NCBI GenBank assembly: GCA_003864495.1
Contig: ML133471.1
Location: 592,001 to 656,000, forward strand
DNA: 64,000 bases
Reading direction: 5' to 3'
Source: Nemopilema nomurai
Taxonomy: Eukaryota > Cnidaria > Scyphozoa > Rhizostomeae > Rhizostomatidae
Position numbers and translations under genes: made by a program. Positions 1 through 12,400 of this stretch are shown in pieces (the first letter of the stretch is position 1; the number at the start of each line of letters is the position of its first letter). The notes beneath the pieces are model-generated. The model was not told the DNA's origin. It worked only from the letters and a program-made list of their open reading frames with translations, and made no database searches.

Positions 1-405
1 CAGTAGTCCCCTGTCACGAGGATTTTGATGGTTACGCAACCATTATTATATTACAGCTATCACTACTTAAAAAACCCTGAATCAATACTGCCAATAAGCA
101 TGAGCTAAGGTGGAGTTCTTTAAAAATGACTCTAAAGAACAGATGGAGAGTGTTTCTAGAGAGATCTCTGTTCCAAATTTGACACGCGAGATCCCCTAAT
201 CCGCACCAATGAAAAATCTTTTCATGTTTTGTTTAATGCTATAACATCCTAAACTGTCAGCGAATTATCTGGCCTTTGTTTTTGAAAAGGTTTCTGGGCG
301 TAAAATCGAGCCAAAGATTATATTTTATGAGGATTTTATCATGTCCATCTTGAAATCAAAATGTCATTCGATTAATTGTAAAACGAGTTTTATTCTTTCT
401 TGTAG
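1..405. other. Intron or upstream sequence of UBR4, no exon recognised
   Basis: I see no convincing coding segment before the splice acceptor at 404-405. The stretch is AT-rich with stops in all frames and is probably UBR4 intron, because the first recognisable exon at 406 is internal to the protein. Confidence 0.5.
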
Positions 406-3400
406 GTGAATCGACAGTACCTTGGGAAGCCATCGGTCAACTCCCTAAAGATTTTGCTAGGAACCCTTAATTTAGTATGTATCTGTCCATTTATATCTAA
501 AATCATCTTACTTGCACACTACCTAACTATTGGAACTGTATTCGAGGTTCTTAACAAAGACGGGCACTTAATTGAAGTATGAAATGTAAAACTGTGGGAA
601 ATCTGATAAGGGTGAATGCGGACGCTTAGATGTGTCTGCTGAGAAGTTGTTCTCCTGTTCCAGGCACTGCGGCTCGAGAAAGAGAAGGGCTCGAACAGCG
701 GAGGCGCAATGATTGCGGAGCGGCTCCTGAACATCATGGGCATCGTGCTTCATGAAGCCAGCGAACAGGCCGACCAATACCAGGTAAAGCACGCGTGCAG
801 GCCAGAGCGTCTTCGCCATCAAGGGCTCATCAAGTCCTAATGGCCCATTGGCGAAGAAACCAGCTTGACCCTTCTCCAAGTCGTTTTGGGAAGCATTAGC
901 ATTCCATTCTGCTCATTGCTTTCACGTTGCGACTAGCTGCCCCCCTTCAACGTCCATTTCCTCCAATGCTGCCTTTGATGACCTGGGCTTTTCAATTCCA
1001 GCAACGTCATCTCTGTGACCTGTTTGTTTTCTTCATTTTGAAAAATGCAACGGATATAATGTTTGTGAAGTTTGCAAATTTAGCAATTCGTCTTGAAGTA
1101 AAAAAGACGCGTTAATGGATTCCGGCGAACTTCAAATGCGCCCTAGCCTGTTCGTTCTCCTTAAAACCTCATGCTGAATTTGCTGCTATTTTTCAAATGG
1201 TTTATAATATACGTTTATTTCCATGAAGCTTTCGTCTTTACCCGGTGAAGAATCACAGTTGGAACTACTTCTTGGTCACATTACAAGCCCCTACGTGGTA
1301 CGTTCATCACAATGTTCACTATAATACGCAGTACGCAAATGATGTCGCCAACTAAGGAATGACAAGACAAAAATTCCCCACTGCACCTGGGTTTTAGACA
1401 CTTGAGATCAAGCTAACCACGAAACTTTCTATGACGTAAAATCATCAAAACCGAACTGCCCAACGAAAGGAAATATAATTAATGTAATTGGTAAGAGCGC
1501 AAAACGGCAAGCTTGAATGCCGCTACTTGGCGGGAACTGGATTGAATGTGTTGAATAAGAGATCTTTTGTTACGCGTTGAACGGTCATCGTGCTGTCGAA
1601 AGCCTTGCTGGGAACATCGGGTCGGCGTTTGTTGATTTAGTTTCTGTTGATTAATTTGCCTCGTTATTTCGCATTATGTGTGACGTTTCGCCTGGCCCTT
1701 TTAGAGAACGAATCCCAATGTCCTGGAGGCCATGATGCGCCTTATACCTTCATTATCGTTTGGAAGCGAGCAGAGCATGCGTACTCTCATCAATCACTTC
1801 CTTCCGTATCTGAATTTCAACAGGTCAGTTTTTGTAACACTTGCGTATAGTTTTATGAGCCGAAATCTGATTTTCACTTCACTTACGCCACACTGCAGCC
1901 TGACCAGTGTCTTCGTCCCCTAGTGCCCAACGCAGCTAGTACTCCTCACACTCTTTATATACGCCGCATAACAGGATGTATTTTTACATCTTTGCCAATA
2001 AAATATATGTTACAATTCTATGAAATATTCATTCTTTTTTATTTTCATTTTTCTACTTTTTCTATGTAGAATCTTTTATGTTTTTTATTTTTCCTTGAGA
2101 ATATACTCCTACTAAGTATTGAGACTCAAAACCACAAGTGGGCGTGAAGAAGCAACATAAAATTTGTTTTGTTTTATCCCAAACTCAAGTGAGCAGTAGC
2201 TCCTATTGAATTTATTTTTCTTTGCTTCCCACCCCCAATGACTTTGTAGTAAGATTCTTGGTTAGAATGATAACAATAGCAATTAATAACTGATGGATTT
2301 TACGGCCTACCACGAACTGAGCTACAAAAACTATCCCTATTGCATACTGATTGTTTAGAACTAGGCTCCTATCTAATTTTGGGGTAAAACAGTTAGAAAC
2401 AGGAACACTTACATAAACAGAAAATTGAATGCTTCACCTTGTTCCAATATGCAATAAAATGGCTACAGAGTGCACAAATATATGTAGTTACAAAGAAACA
2501 GCTTATAAATTACAAAAGAACACCAATGAAAGAATTGCTATTATTAGAAGAAATATTACATTTACAAGCACAAAAAGGATACTTTTCCTCCACCATAAAC
2601 AGCCTGCACAATTATTGAAATGGCTGATCCTGGACTGTTTGAGCTGAGGATAATTGAATCACAGTTGTTTCTTACGCTGGCTATCGGCAGTTTTGCTATA
2701 ACAATATGGCTAGTAATAACATGTAACAATATGGCTAGTAATAATGCTCATTTCCCTTTTGCAGTTTTGATCAGGAAAGAACTGCCGATGAAACATTGTA
2801 TATGGAGTGCTTTTGCGTCATAAGCAATGGAATATCTGTAAGTTGGTGACGTTTCCAAACGTTTCGCCCAAGTATGAAGGTCGAAACCTAAGATTCTGGT
2901 GCATTTTATCAAGGCTTTTTATTTTTTACGCTTCATAAAGATTTAACGCTTCAGTAGGGGCAATGTAAGTAACACTTTTGTCCAGTAAATCTATTTCTGT
3001 GTTAATTACCTGACAATTTTCTCTTTCCAGAACACTTTGAGTGGATCGAGGCTGAAGGATCTGATAATTGATCATGGCATACCCCAACGGGGCCTCTGTT
3101 ATCTCAATGAGCACACCCCTCCAAAGTCATTCAGGTAGACCATGGGGAATCCATTAAACTTTCTCGTATTGTTTGCCGTAGCAACGTCTTGCCTTGGGAA
3201 ATTTGAATGCCACTTATTCAGGAAAATAAGCTTTAAACTCCCATATACCTTGTACTTTTCAATCATGTCCTATCCTACTCCCCTACCCCAGTCGTGTACG
3301 TATTCATTTTCATAGCTTGCAGCTGCATGAAAAACGTTTCTCGTTTCAATGACCCCTGTATCTTATTACATGCATTTCAGTGCATCTGGTATTTTGGATG

Positions 3401-6400
3401 CCAACAAATGGAAAGAGTTTCTTGTTCGCCCTGCACTTCCTTATGTTCTGAGAATACTAACTGGCCTAGTTGGAAGTCACTCAGGGACCCAGGTATTTTT
3501 TCCCTCGTTTTTACTAACGCTGCAGTGCGCTGATGTTTGAAGTCAGTTCTGATTTTCTTCAGTCATTTATCACCCGATGAATCCGGGCTCATAACCAACT
3601 ACATTTTTGTATCGCGTGGCGTGGTAGGAGATATTTTGTAAAACAGTTACCGGAAAGTTTTTGCGTGCCTTGGTACAATAACCTCGATTGTGTGCTGGAC
3701 TTTTCCATTGAAATTGAGACGATTGTCCTGTACTTATTTCAACGTGTATTCTGATTAATAATCCAGCTTCCTCGTATTTTGTGCAGAGTCTCGTCGGAAC
3801 GGAAGAAAACATTGCCGTTTTTCATCGCCTGGAACAGGTTTCGTCTGCCGAGAGCGTTGGATCACTCGCCGAAAACCTGATTGAGGCATTGCGTGAAAAC
3901 CCCGTCGTTGCTAAGAAAGTAAGGGTTTTGCCACTGTTCTCAATCGTTTTTGCATTGGATCACTGCATAGTGGATCAGGGGGTAAACATAAAATCCAGGT
4001 TGCAGTTCTGCTGCGATTTTGTTAGTGTTACTCGCTCAAGTATACCGGTGCGAACCTGCGATAAGCTGGCCTCATTGTGAAATATATTCGTGTCTCAGTT
4101 TGATGTCGCGAACAGAAGTATTTGCTCCTTTAAAGCGCCTCCGCACTCCACTCTTGATTGTTATTCGCTTTAAGGTTCATGCTGTGCGGAGGCAGACAAG
4201 AGAAGACAAAAAGAAAATGGCGCTGGCCATGAGACAGAAACAGCTTGAAGCTCTTGGCATGGTGGTGAGTAAGAATGCTGTTTGCTCCTTTGCGAGTACG
4301 TTAAGATTTATTGCTTAAAGTGGGTTGATGGTCTTAGGTGTGGGGCCGTCAGTTGGTCTGGAGAGACAGAAATTTCGACTTACTCTGCAATGCACTGTGG
4401 CATTTCAGTTGCACTACCAGTTGTGATTGAGACTTAACGAGCTGCTTCTTGCAGAGAGAGATCCCTTTATCAGGAGCATTATTATTTACATTGTTATTAA
4501 GACTATTCTGTACTTCCGACTAAGAATCTTTCCGGAACCTAGCCAATCAACAACACTTACACATACCCATCTAATTAATTTTCTCAATGAGCCGCCTTTG
4601 CTTTGACTCAAGGCCACCATTACAAATTTGGTATCTTAGAACAGGAGAATTTGTTGTGGAGCTGGATGAATATCTATATGTGGACCTTTAGCTTGTTACC
4701 TTCAAGTAGTGCAATGCATTGGTGTGTTTTTGTAGGTTACTGAAGGCGGACAAATAAAAGCAAAACCCTCGTCTGTTATCAAGGAGATGGAAGAGTTGCT
4801 CGAAGAAAAGGGACTTATTTGTTGTATATGCAGAGAGGGATACAAATTTCACCCAAAGAAGGTACTCACTGCGTGTACAAATTGTTACTTACGATCTGTG
4901 AAATTTCAGCGATCTCTTTACCTCTTTGGTCTCAGATTGTTATGGTTCATAGCTACTGATACTGCCAGTGGTGATTATAGAAACATTATGTTTGTCACCG
5001 TTAAGGCAAAGGCTTTGTGACAAGAAGATTTCTTTTGCAGGTGTTAGGGATATACACCTACACAACAAGATGTGTCCTTGATGAGTTCGAAAATAAGCCA
5101 AGAAAAACTCAGGTACAAAATATGACATTCTCTTTAAGAAAAGAAATCTCAATCTAAGTTCTGATTTTTCCTATGTTTGAAAACCTTTTGGACAGGTTTC
5201 GACAAATATTTTTGCATTCTTGAGGATCCAAGGCACTTATTATTTGTTTTCATTGTGCCCCCCAAACCACTTCTACAGGAAGATAGCTAGTGCCTATTTT
5301 TAACAGAGATTACATTGATCGTAGCCGTCAGTATTATGACGCCATGTCATTTTCCCGTATTTCAGGGGTATTCATCTGTGTCTCATTTCAATGTGATCCA
5401 TGTTGATTGTCACAGCGAGGCTATCAGGTATGTTGGATATCTTGGTATTCTTTTAATATCATTTGTACAGATGACACAATCCGAAGAGCATAATTTTTCC
5501 GTTTTGAACTTAGAGTATTAACAACTTTGGAGATAGGAAAAACCCTTGGACTTCAGTTTCCTAAAATAGTATTTGAGAGGAGACACACCCCAAATGACAT
5601 AGATTTTTGATTTTTTACTCTTCGTTGTACTAGACAATTAGCCAACTTTTTAGATTGATGGAGATCGCTGTACCTATTATTTGACTGCACTTCTTCTCCT
5701 TCCAAAAATAGACATGCGAGATCCAGAGACGAATGGGACAGCGCCGCTTTGCAGAACGCCAACACAAAGTGTAACGGACTCATCCCGATTTGGGGTCCAA
5801 AGGTAAGCTTTTTAGTGACGGGCGGTGGTGAAAGTTAATTTTTGGGACAAGGTTTTTGTGCTTAAATCCAATGCTCGGTTCCAGAAGGTTTTAACTCTCA
5901 GGAAAAACAGCATTATTTGAATTCGCTGACCGTACGATATATAATTTTAAAATTTGTGCATCATACAGCCTTCAGCTGGTCTCTAGTCTTAGTTATCTAC
6001 CATAAGCAAATTTCAACTGTACTGTTTTTTTAAGTAAATATTAGACATTCTGCGAACTCCATAACCGATTCTTTCAAGCGAAGTTTAAAGCATTAGCGCA
6101 CAGACATTCTCAATGGTACGTCCAGGCGCAAATCGTTATTGTCCAACTGAACACTAGCATTTCAGCAGCAAGTTTTCAAGCATCTGGCAGCAGCGTCTTT
6201 CCATTAGTTTTGCTATTACGGCGTGGTCATCTCTCTCTGTTTTGGTGTTGTAACTTTCGAAAACTTTCCGTCTTCTATCTAGATAAACATCCATTTGTAG
6301 TTGCGTTCATTTGGCTAGTAGAGTTTCAGGACGGAAAATGTCTACAAAAACCGCGCCATCGTTTATGGAAAATCCAAATTTTTGACCACATGACCGATGG

Positions 6401-9400
6401 AAGACTGACTTTTAAAGGCGAATTCAGCATTCAGCGCAAAAAGCTCGCTATTGCTTCAGCCTCTGCTTCAGAACTACACCATAAGTTCAAGTGAGGTTGA
6501 CTCTTGACCTCCTGCTCTTACAACCTCCTCCACATTGATTGGATGCAGCTCTCGCAGCGACAACTGTGTGTGGGATACATTTCTTGCCGAGTAACCGCCA
6601 TCTTGTATCGTTTCTGGTACTCCTCACCCAACTGTCTTTTCCCAATAGAATGGAGTTCGTTCCACTTCATCCATTCTGCTTGGCATTTAGCAGTTTCCAG
6701 ATATTTCTGTCGTTCTTCGTGGTAACTTTTTTTCATGCTCTTTGTTGGAGCCTCTCTCTCATTAATTCTAACTTTTTCCTGTCTCGCTGCCATGTCAGAC
6801 TGTTTAGTCAGTAATTTGTCAGGTTTTACCTGGGGTATTATAAATGCTGTTTGCTGAATTCTTTGGAGACATGGCACAGGGTAAAGTCGGTTTCCTGCTC
6901 GTTTGATGCTATTGGATCTCCTTCGTGCTTCTTTTCGAAATTTTGCCCGTCGATTCTGGAACCAAACCTAGCGCGAAAATGCGTTTTATGTCGTTATTTG
7001 CAGCACTGGAAATATTTGTAAATCAATGGAAATATTTCGCAGACCAGGTTGAATATTTCTGAGATTTACATTAATACACTGGTAGCAAGCAGAGAAGCAT
7101 GACCCTGGCTAAGCCCCCCCTTTAGCATGACCCTGGCTAAGCCCCCCCCCTTTAGCATGACCCTGCTCGTTTGCTGCTCGCGTCGGGTCTTCCTGAATAA
7201 TTTGCGCTAATTTTGTCATTTTGCGCTGTTTTTGATAATTTGCCAACACCCTTTGCTTTTTCACATGTCAAGATTTGCCACGACTCAAAGGTGTTGTAAA
7301 CACCATCGTGCCAATCTCTTGCAAGCCAAATTCCTTTTGGCGCTTTCAAATCTTCTTGCCCTTTGTCTAACTTTAATGACACTAATTTTGATTATGTTGT
7401 TTTTCTTCGAGGGCCTAGCCCTTATTGTGTATAATTTTTGCAGCCCATCAACAAGACATGGTGATGCTTCTAATTTAGCCCCAAAAATAGAAATCTGAAG
7501 TTGCATAATATGGCAACGATTCACGTGTTAATAGTTACATAAGTTTTTGGTTCTCAACATGTCTTAGCAATCAAGGATTATGGCAACAAGGTAATTACGC
7601 TGTCAATTACCCAGCCGAATGGCTTTGACTGATTGCATCAACAAAAAGCTGCTTATGGAGTTTCTCGTGTTGACAGCTAGAATCCTAGAGTCTACGGCAA
7701 GTTCTACATCTGCCGTTTTATAGCATGGGTAGTTTTCAAATGTTAACAACAAGCTCAAAACAAGTTCCCGGACCTAAGTATGAAGAGGGGGTTTTGAGTA
7801 TAAACACGATAATGTGAAAGTTTCTAAAAAAGACGAATACAGGCGTATCTTTCGTATCGTAACAGGCAAATTATATGCTGATGCTCAGCAAATGGAAAAT
7901 TGTGATGATTGTGTTTTGTTAAAGTCCATGGGGAAAATCACATTGGAATTTGATTCACTTGATAAATTGTCGGAAATTTCTTATCGGTCATTTTCCGTAT
8001 ATGTACAAAGTTTGGTTGAATTTTTGCCCGTTCACCGTATGATAAAATAAGCCCAGCTGTTTTTGGCCGAGTCCTTGAAGCAACATTCCTCGGCCTTGAA
8101 ACCCAAATATTTCCAAGCCTCCCAACAAGATCGCCTAACACCCGCTCGAGGCTGTAGCTACCAGGCAGAAATGCGACGACCAACTCGGCCCTAAAAATGA
8201 GCTGTGAGGCTTTTTGTGACATTGTGTGACGTGAATTGACTCGCCATAGGCTAAACGATATTAGTTTGTATTTGTCTAAGACACTTGCCTTGATCACATA
8301 CTGGGGTAAACCAAGGTTTTCGCTAAGCTGCTCTACTTTCTCAAAGGCCGGATATCGTTGCTTCGCAAACTGCCCCTCGAGCTCCGTTCGTTGCCATGTT
8401 GTTATCGTCGTCCTTGCTCTCCTGTGCATGGCTGAATCGAGCTCCTCCTTCGTCTCTCCGACTTCATCGCCAACTGTCTGCCCCGCATTTCCAACTGCCT
8501 CGAAGCACCACGCCTCCACTAAAAATGGATAATTTATGCAATTGAATGTTGTATTATTCAAAAGTCCGATTTAGAAGTTGTAATTGCGAAAGGGGGAGGC
8601 AAGCCACCCTATTGTAAAAATGGTTTTCAAACAGCTACAAGCTTTCGGAGGAAAGGGTTCTTTAAACTTCAAAAGTGTACCCTAATCATATATGTTGTTC
8701 TTATGAGAGTCGTAGCTGAGAGAACATTTGTTCAGTTATTATGTCGCGGAAGCGAATTATCCACCGCCTTAGCTTTTCTTGTTTGCGATTATTACCGGCC
8801 CATTTCCCCATCAATCTGCATAAGGAAGTCACGAGAAGTTTTTGTAGGAAGATTTTTGCTGTGGGGAAACCAAGCAATTTTCCCGATCTGTTAAGCCTGC
8901 GATTTTGTAGATTACTGATAGCACTCATTTCTCGGTGCGCCATTTTCCTTCGTTTATAAATACGACACTCCATTTTTTGCCCAGTTGGAGTATAGTTTTG
9001 GCGATACTCAGTAACAGACTAAACAACTCTGATTGGTTGATTAAGTGATTGAGTTGTTTGTTGATTCGCTGATTGGCAGTGATACAAGATTGGCACGAGT
9101 CGAGGGCCGCGACAAGCGTGTTCGTTCTACCCCTGTCCATCTAAATTCTTGTCTCACGATTTCGTGTATACACACGTCTAATGCATTACTTATTACATAT
9201 TACTTATTCAAGGACGCTGTTCGAAGTCGTGTAATTAGCCTTGAAATTAGCTAGACTGAAGCACTTGCATTTCACATAGGATCTAGTTTTTCCCTTGTAT
9301 GTAGTACAACTTTCGCAATAATGTACTCTTAAAACCTGTTCATTAAACCTGCACTGGTACTGAAGAAAAACATAACTATATTAAAGAATATCTTTTGCAT

Positions 9401-12400
9401 GAACCTGTCAACAATCACATCAACCCGTAAATTATCTTCGTCTTAAAAGATACTGTGAATCTGAAGAAGATTAAGAGGCCTTACTCTACGCGAAGTCGTC
9501 TACTGCCTTGCTCTTCTTGGCAACTATGCTTGAAGCATGCGCTCCCTAAGTCGATCTGATCCATCTTCAGCATAAAAAGCTAGCAATTTACCTGCATGCT
9601 TTTCGGCTGGTCTCTTCAGCTGGCTATGGGTGCCTCGCAGTATCTCTTCGATGCTAAACTTCATCATCTGTGAACTGAGTACTTTTCCCTGGCTGTTCGC
9701 TTCCTTCTTCCTCCTCGACTGACCAGGTCCCCTCCTGCATGCCTTTTCTACCAGCAGAATGCGTGCACCTATTATGCAGCGGAGGCGGACGCGTCAAGGG
9801 CATTAATTATCATTTTTCAGAATTGTCTTGGGCTTTCGGCTATCTTTGATGCAGTTTCATTTATCCTTAAATTTGTAATCCAAAAATTGAATCTCTGACC
9901 AATTATTCTCACCAATACAGATCTTGATTAATAGAAAATGTATACAAATTCGCATGCCAATTAGAGTCTTTCAGATAATAGATGCGTTTATATTTGATGA
10001 GGTTTTGATAGTTTTGTTGCACCCTCTTCCTGGGGGATTAATCCGGAGCTGTAAATAATAAACGGACCCTAATCCGGATTATTTCATCCGTATTAATTAA
10101 TGTTTTCACCGCTGGAACAATTGTGGGCTAATTTTCAATCATGTGTCCTTGCAGAGAGAAACAAATGCGACCATGACGATTGTGGTTTTTGTTTATTCCC
10201 TTTTCTTGGTGCTCAACGAGTTGTTATTCAAATTATTAAGGCCAAATCAGTAGAGGAAACTTGCACCGCAATTTTTAATCGTTTCGATAAAGAGAAGACG
10301 CTGCTCTTGTTTGTGTAATCAATTCCACTGTAATTGATAAACCATGCTTCAAGCTAAGAATTTCCACCGTAAGCTCCTCACGGTATTCAGAGGCAGTTGC
10401 CAAATCGTGCACTGTTCCCCCCTCACCGCACGTATTTGGTATAAACAACTAATTTGTCACCTATATCCCATTTTCTGTGGTTCTTACACTAACCGCCAAT
10501 CACAGAATTTTCAGATTTTTAAAAAAGGCTTCCTGCTATAACTTCGTATCTAACATATCTGGTTTTACAAGCGAAAAAATGAAAAATTAACATAACCTGC
10601 AAAATCTAAACTAGTGATTCCTTAAAATATCCACTTTGCACCAATCATTTTTTCGCAAAAAGTTTTTCCCAATCGCCTTTTCCCGACGATGTTTTCCCAG
10701 GCATTTTCAATGCTGGATGCATCTTGCATAGTGTGGCATGAATACCCGTTGAAAAGAAGCATCGTGCAGTGTTGAAATCTTCAGTATCACTTACAGTTTT
10801 CGTCTTGTTTTTATTGAACCCTAACTAGAGCCATCACCAGGGCATTTTCGCTAAAACCTTTTACTAGAAAATGATGAATGTTTTAGTGAGCGTTGGAATG
10901 CGCGTGAAATTGGTTGGAAAATCTACAAGGTGTTAAAAAATCTCTCTTTTGTACAAGAATGCAACATCGACCCCTATTTTTACTTCTTAATTTCTTTAAC
11001 TCGATTTTAGTGCCAGTAGTATTGCCAGCTTTTCATTTTGTAAAGTTAACATACCCATTTATCCCATCATAAAAGAATTCCCATAGGTTACACCAATTTT
11101 TGACTCAGAAATAACGCCTCATTTTGTTTTGAGATTTTTTAGGATTAAGGTCTTGGAATCTGTTAAAACTCCAGTTTCTCTAGTGTCTAGTTTCTCGTGA
11201 ACAGGTTTGATATTTTAGCAGAATGGAAGAAATTCAAAGTAAAATATACAACAGGCTTTGCAAGAGGTTTTCAGCACAAGATCTTATAAGATTACAGGGG
11301 CAAAAAAATCTGGGAAATGGGTTGATTAAAGCCAATGGAAACGAAAGGGGAGCCCTCAATTTCATATTCGGTAATCAATGGATCGGAAAAACGCGAAGAG
11401 TTACTCGAAGAAGCACGTTCCGAACATGCAGGCTAGATAGATTGAAAGCATTCGTTTTTTTTGACAATAGTGAGGGATGCAGTTTCCCCCGACAAAGACC
11501 CGCTTGTGTTGGGATCACATTGGGCAGAGGAATTGTGGGCAGGGAGGTTACTTAGCACTCAAAATGTGGGGCGTTGATTTCCAATGCTACCTTATGAATG
11601 AAAGTAGAAAATACCAGCAAATGTGGCAAAACCTACCCTTAAGTAGGTACGGACTGTCCCATAGTGTGTCCAGTTCCTTCCCATTTGGAAGCTCGTTAAC
11701 GTGCTTTCAAACGGGATGTAATCCGCCCTCGTAGCTTACGTTGTATCAAGGTGTATACCATCATCCCACGCGGGCCAAGTTGTGCACGAAAGCAGACTTT
11801 AATTTCTTGTTTTTTTTGTAGGTTTCAGAATCAGCTTTTGCGACATGTTTGGCCAGGTGCGTTGCGTTGTCGTTGTCTTGTTCACAAACTGTCAGTTGAT
11901 TCTAATCTCCTCGATCAACTGCCTTTACTTTCTATGCCAACAGAATTGCTGGCACATTGGATGCTACATATTTGTGATTTGAAAGAGATATTTGATTTGA
12001 TGAGAGTGATTTCAATGATTAGTCAACTTGCGCAGCGAAGCTATGAAGATGGAGCCAGATGTGTGAAATTATACCGTAATCCGCCTGATTTTCAAAAGGA
12101 GCCTTTTTTAATCATTGCATGCATGCATTTCAACCCGTCTTTTCAGGCACAACAGTTACATACGGGAATGTACTGGATTCCGTGAAACGACGCTACACCT
12201 GACGGTTCACGACTTGAAGTTGTTGTTGTTGAGGTTTGCTCAAGAAAAGTCATTTAGCGACGAGGCTGGTGGTGGTGGCAGAATCAGCAATATTTACTTG
12301 TTCCCCTATGCCGCCCACGTTGCTCTGTACATTCTTAACACGTGAGTGTTTGTTCTCATATCTCGCATACTTGAAGCGATTTCTATTCGCAGCTCTACCC

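Noticed and set aside
7938..8288. Continuation of the homeobox frame past helix 2
   Set aside because: The frame continues open by chance, but the sequence loses homeodomain character exactly at the GC donor, and helix 3 is found at 6967.
11223..11555. 110-residue open frame in the UBR4 intron
   Set aside because: No domain, no conserved-looking composition and no splice partner. It is consistent with chance in AT-rich intron sequence.
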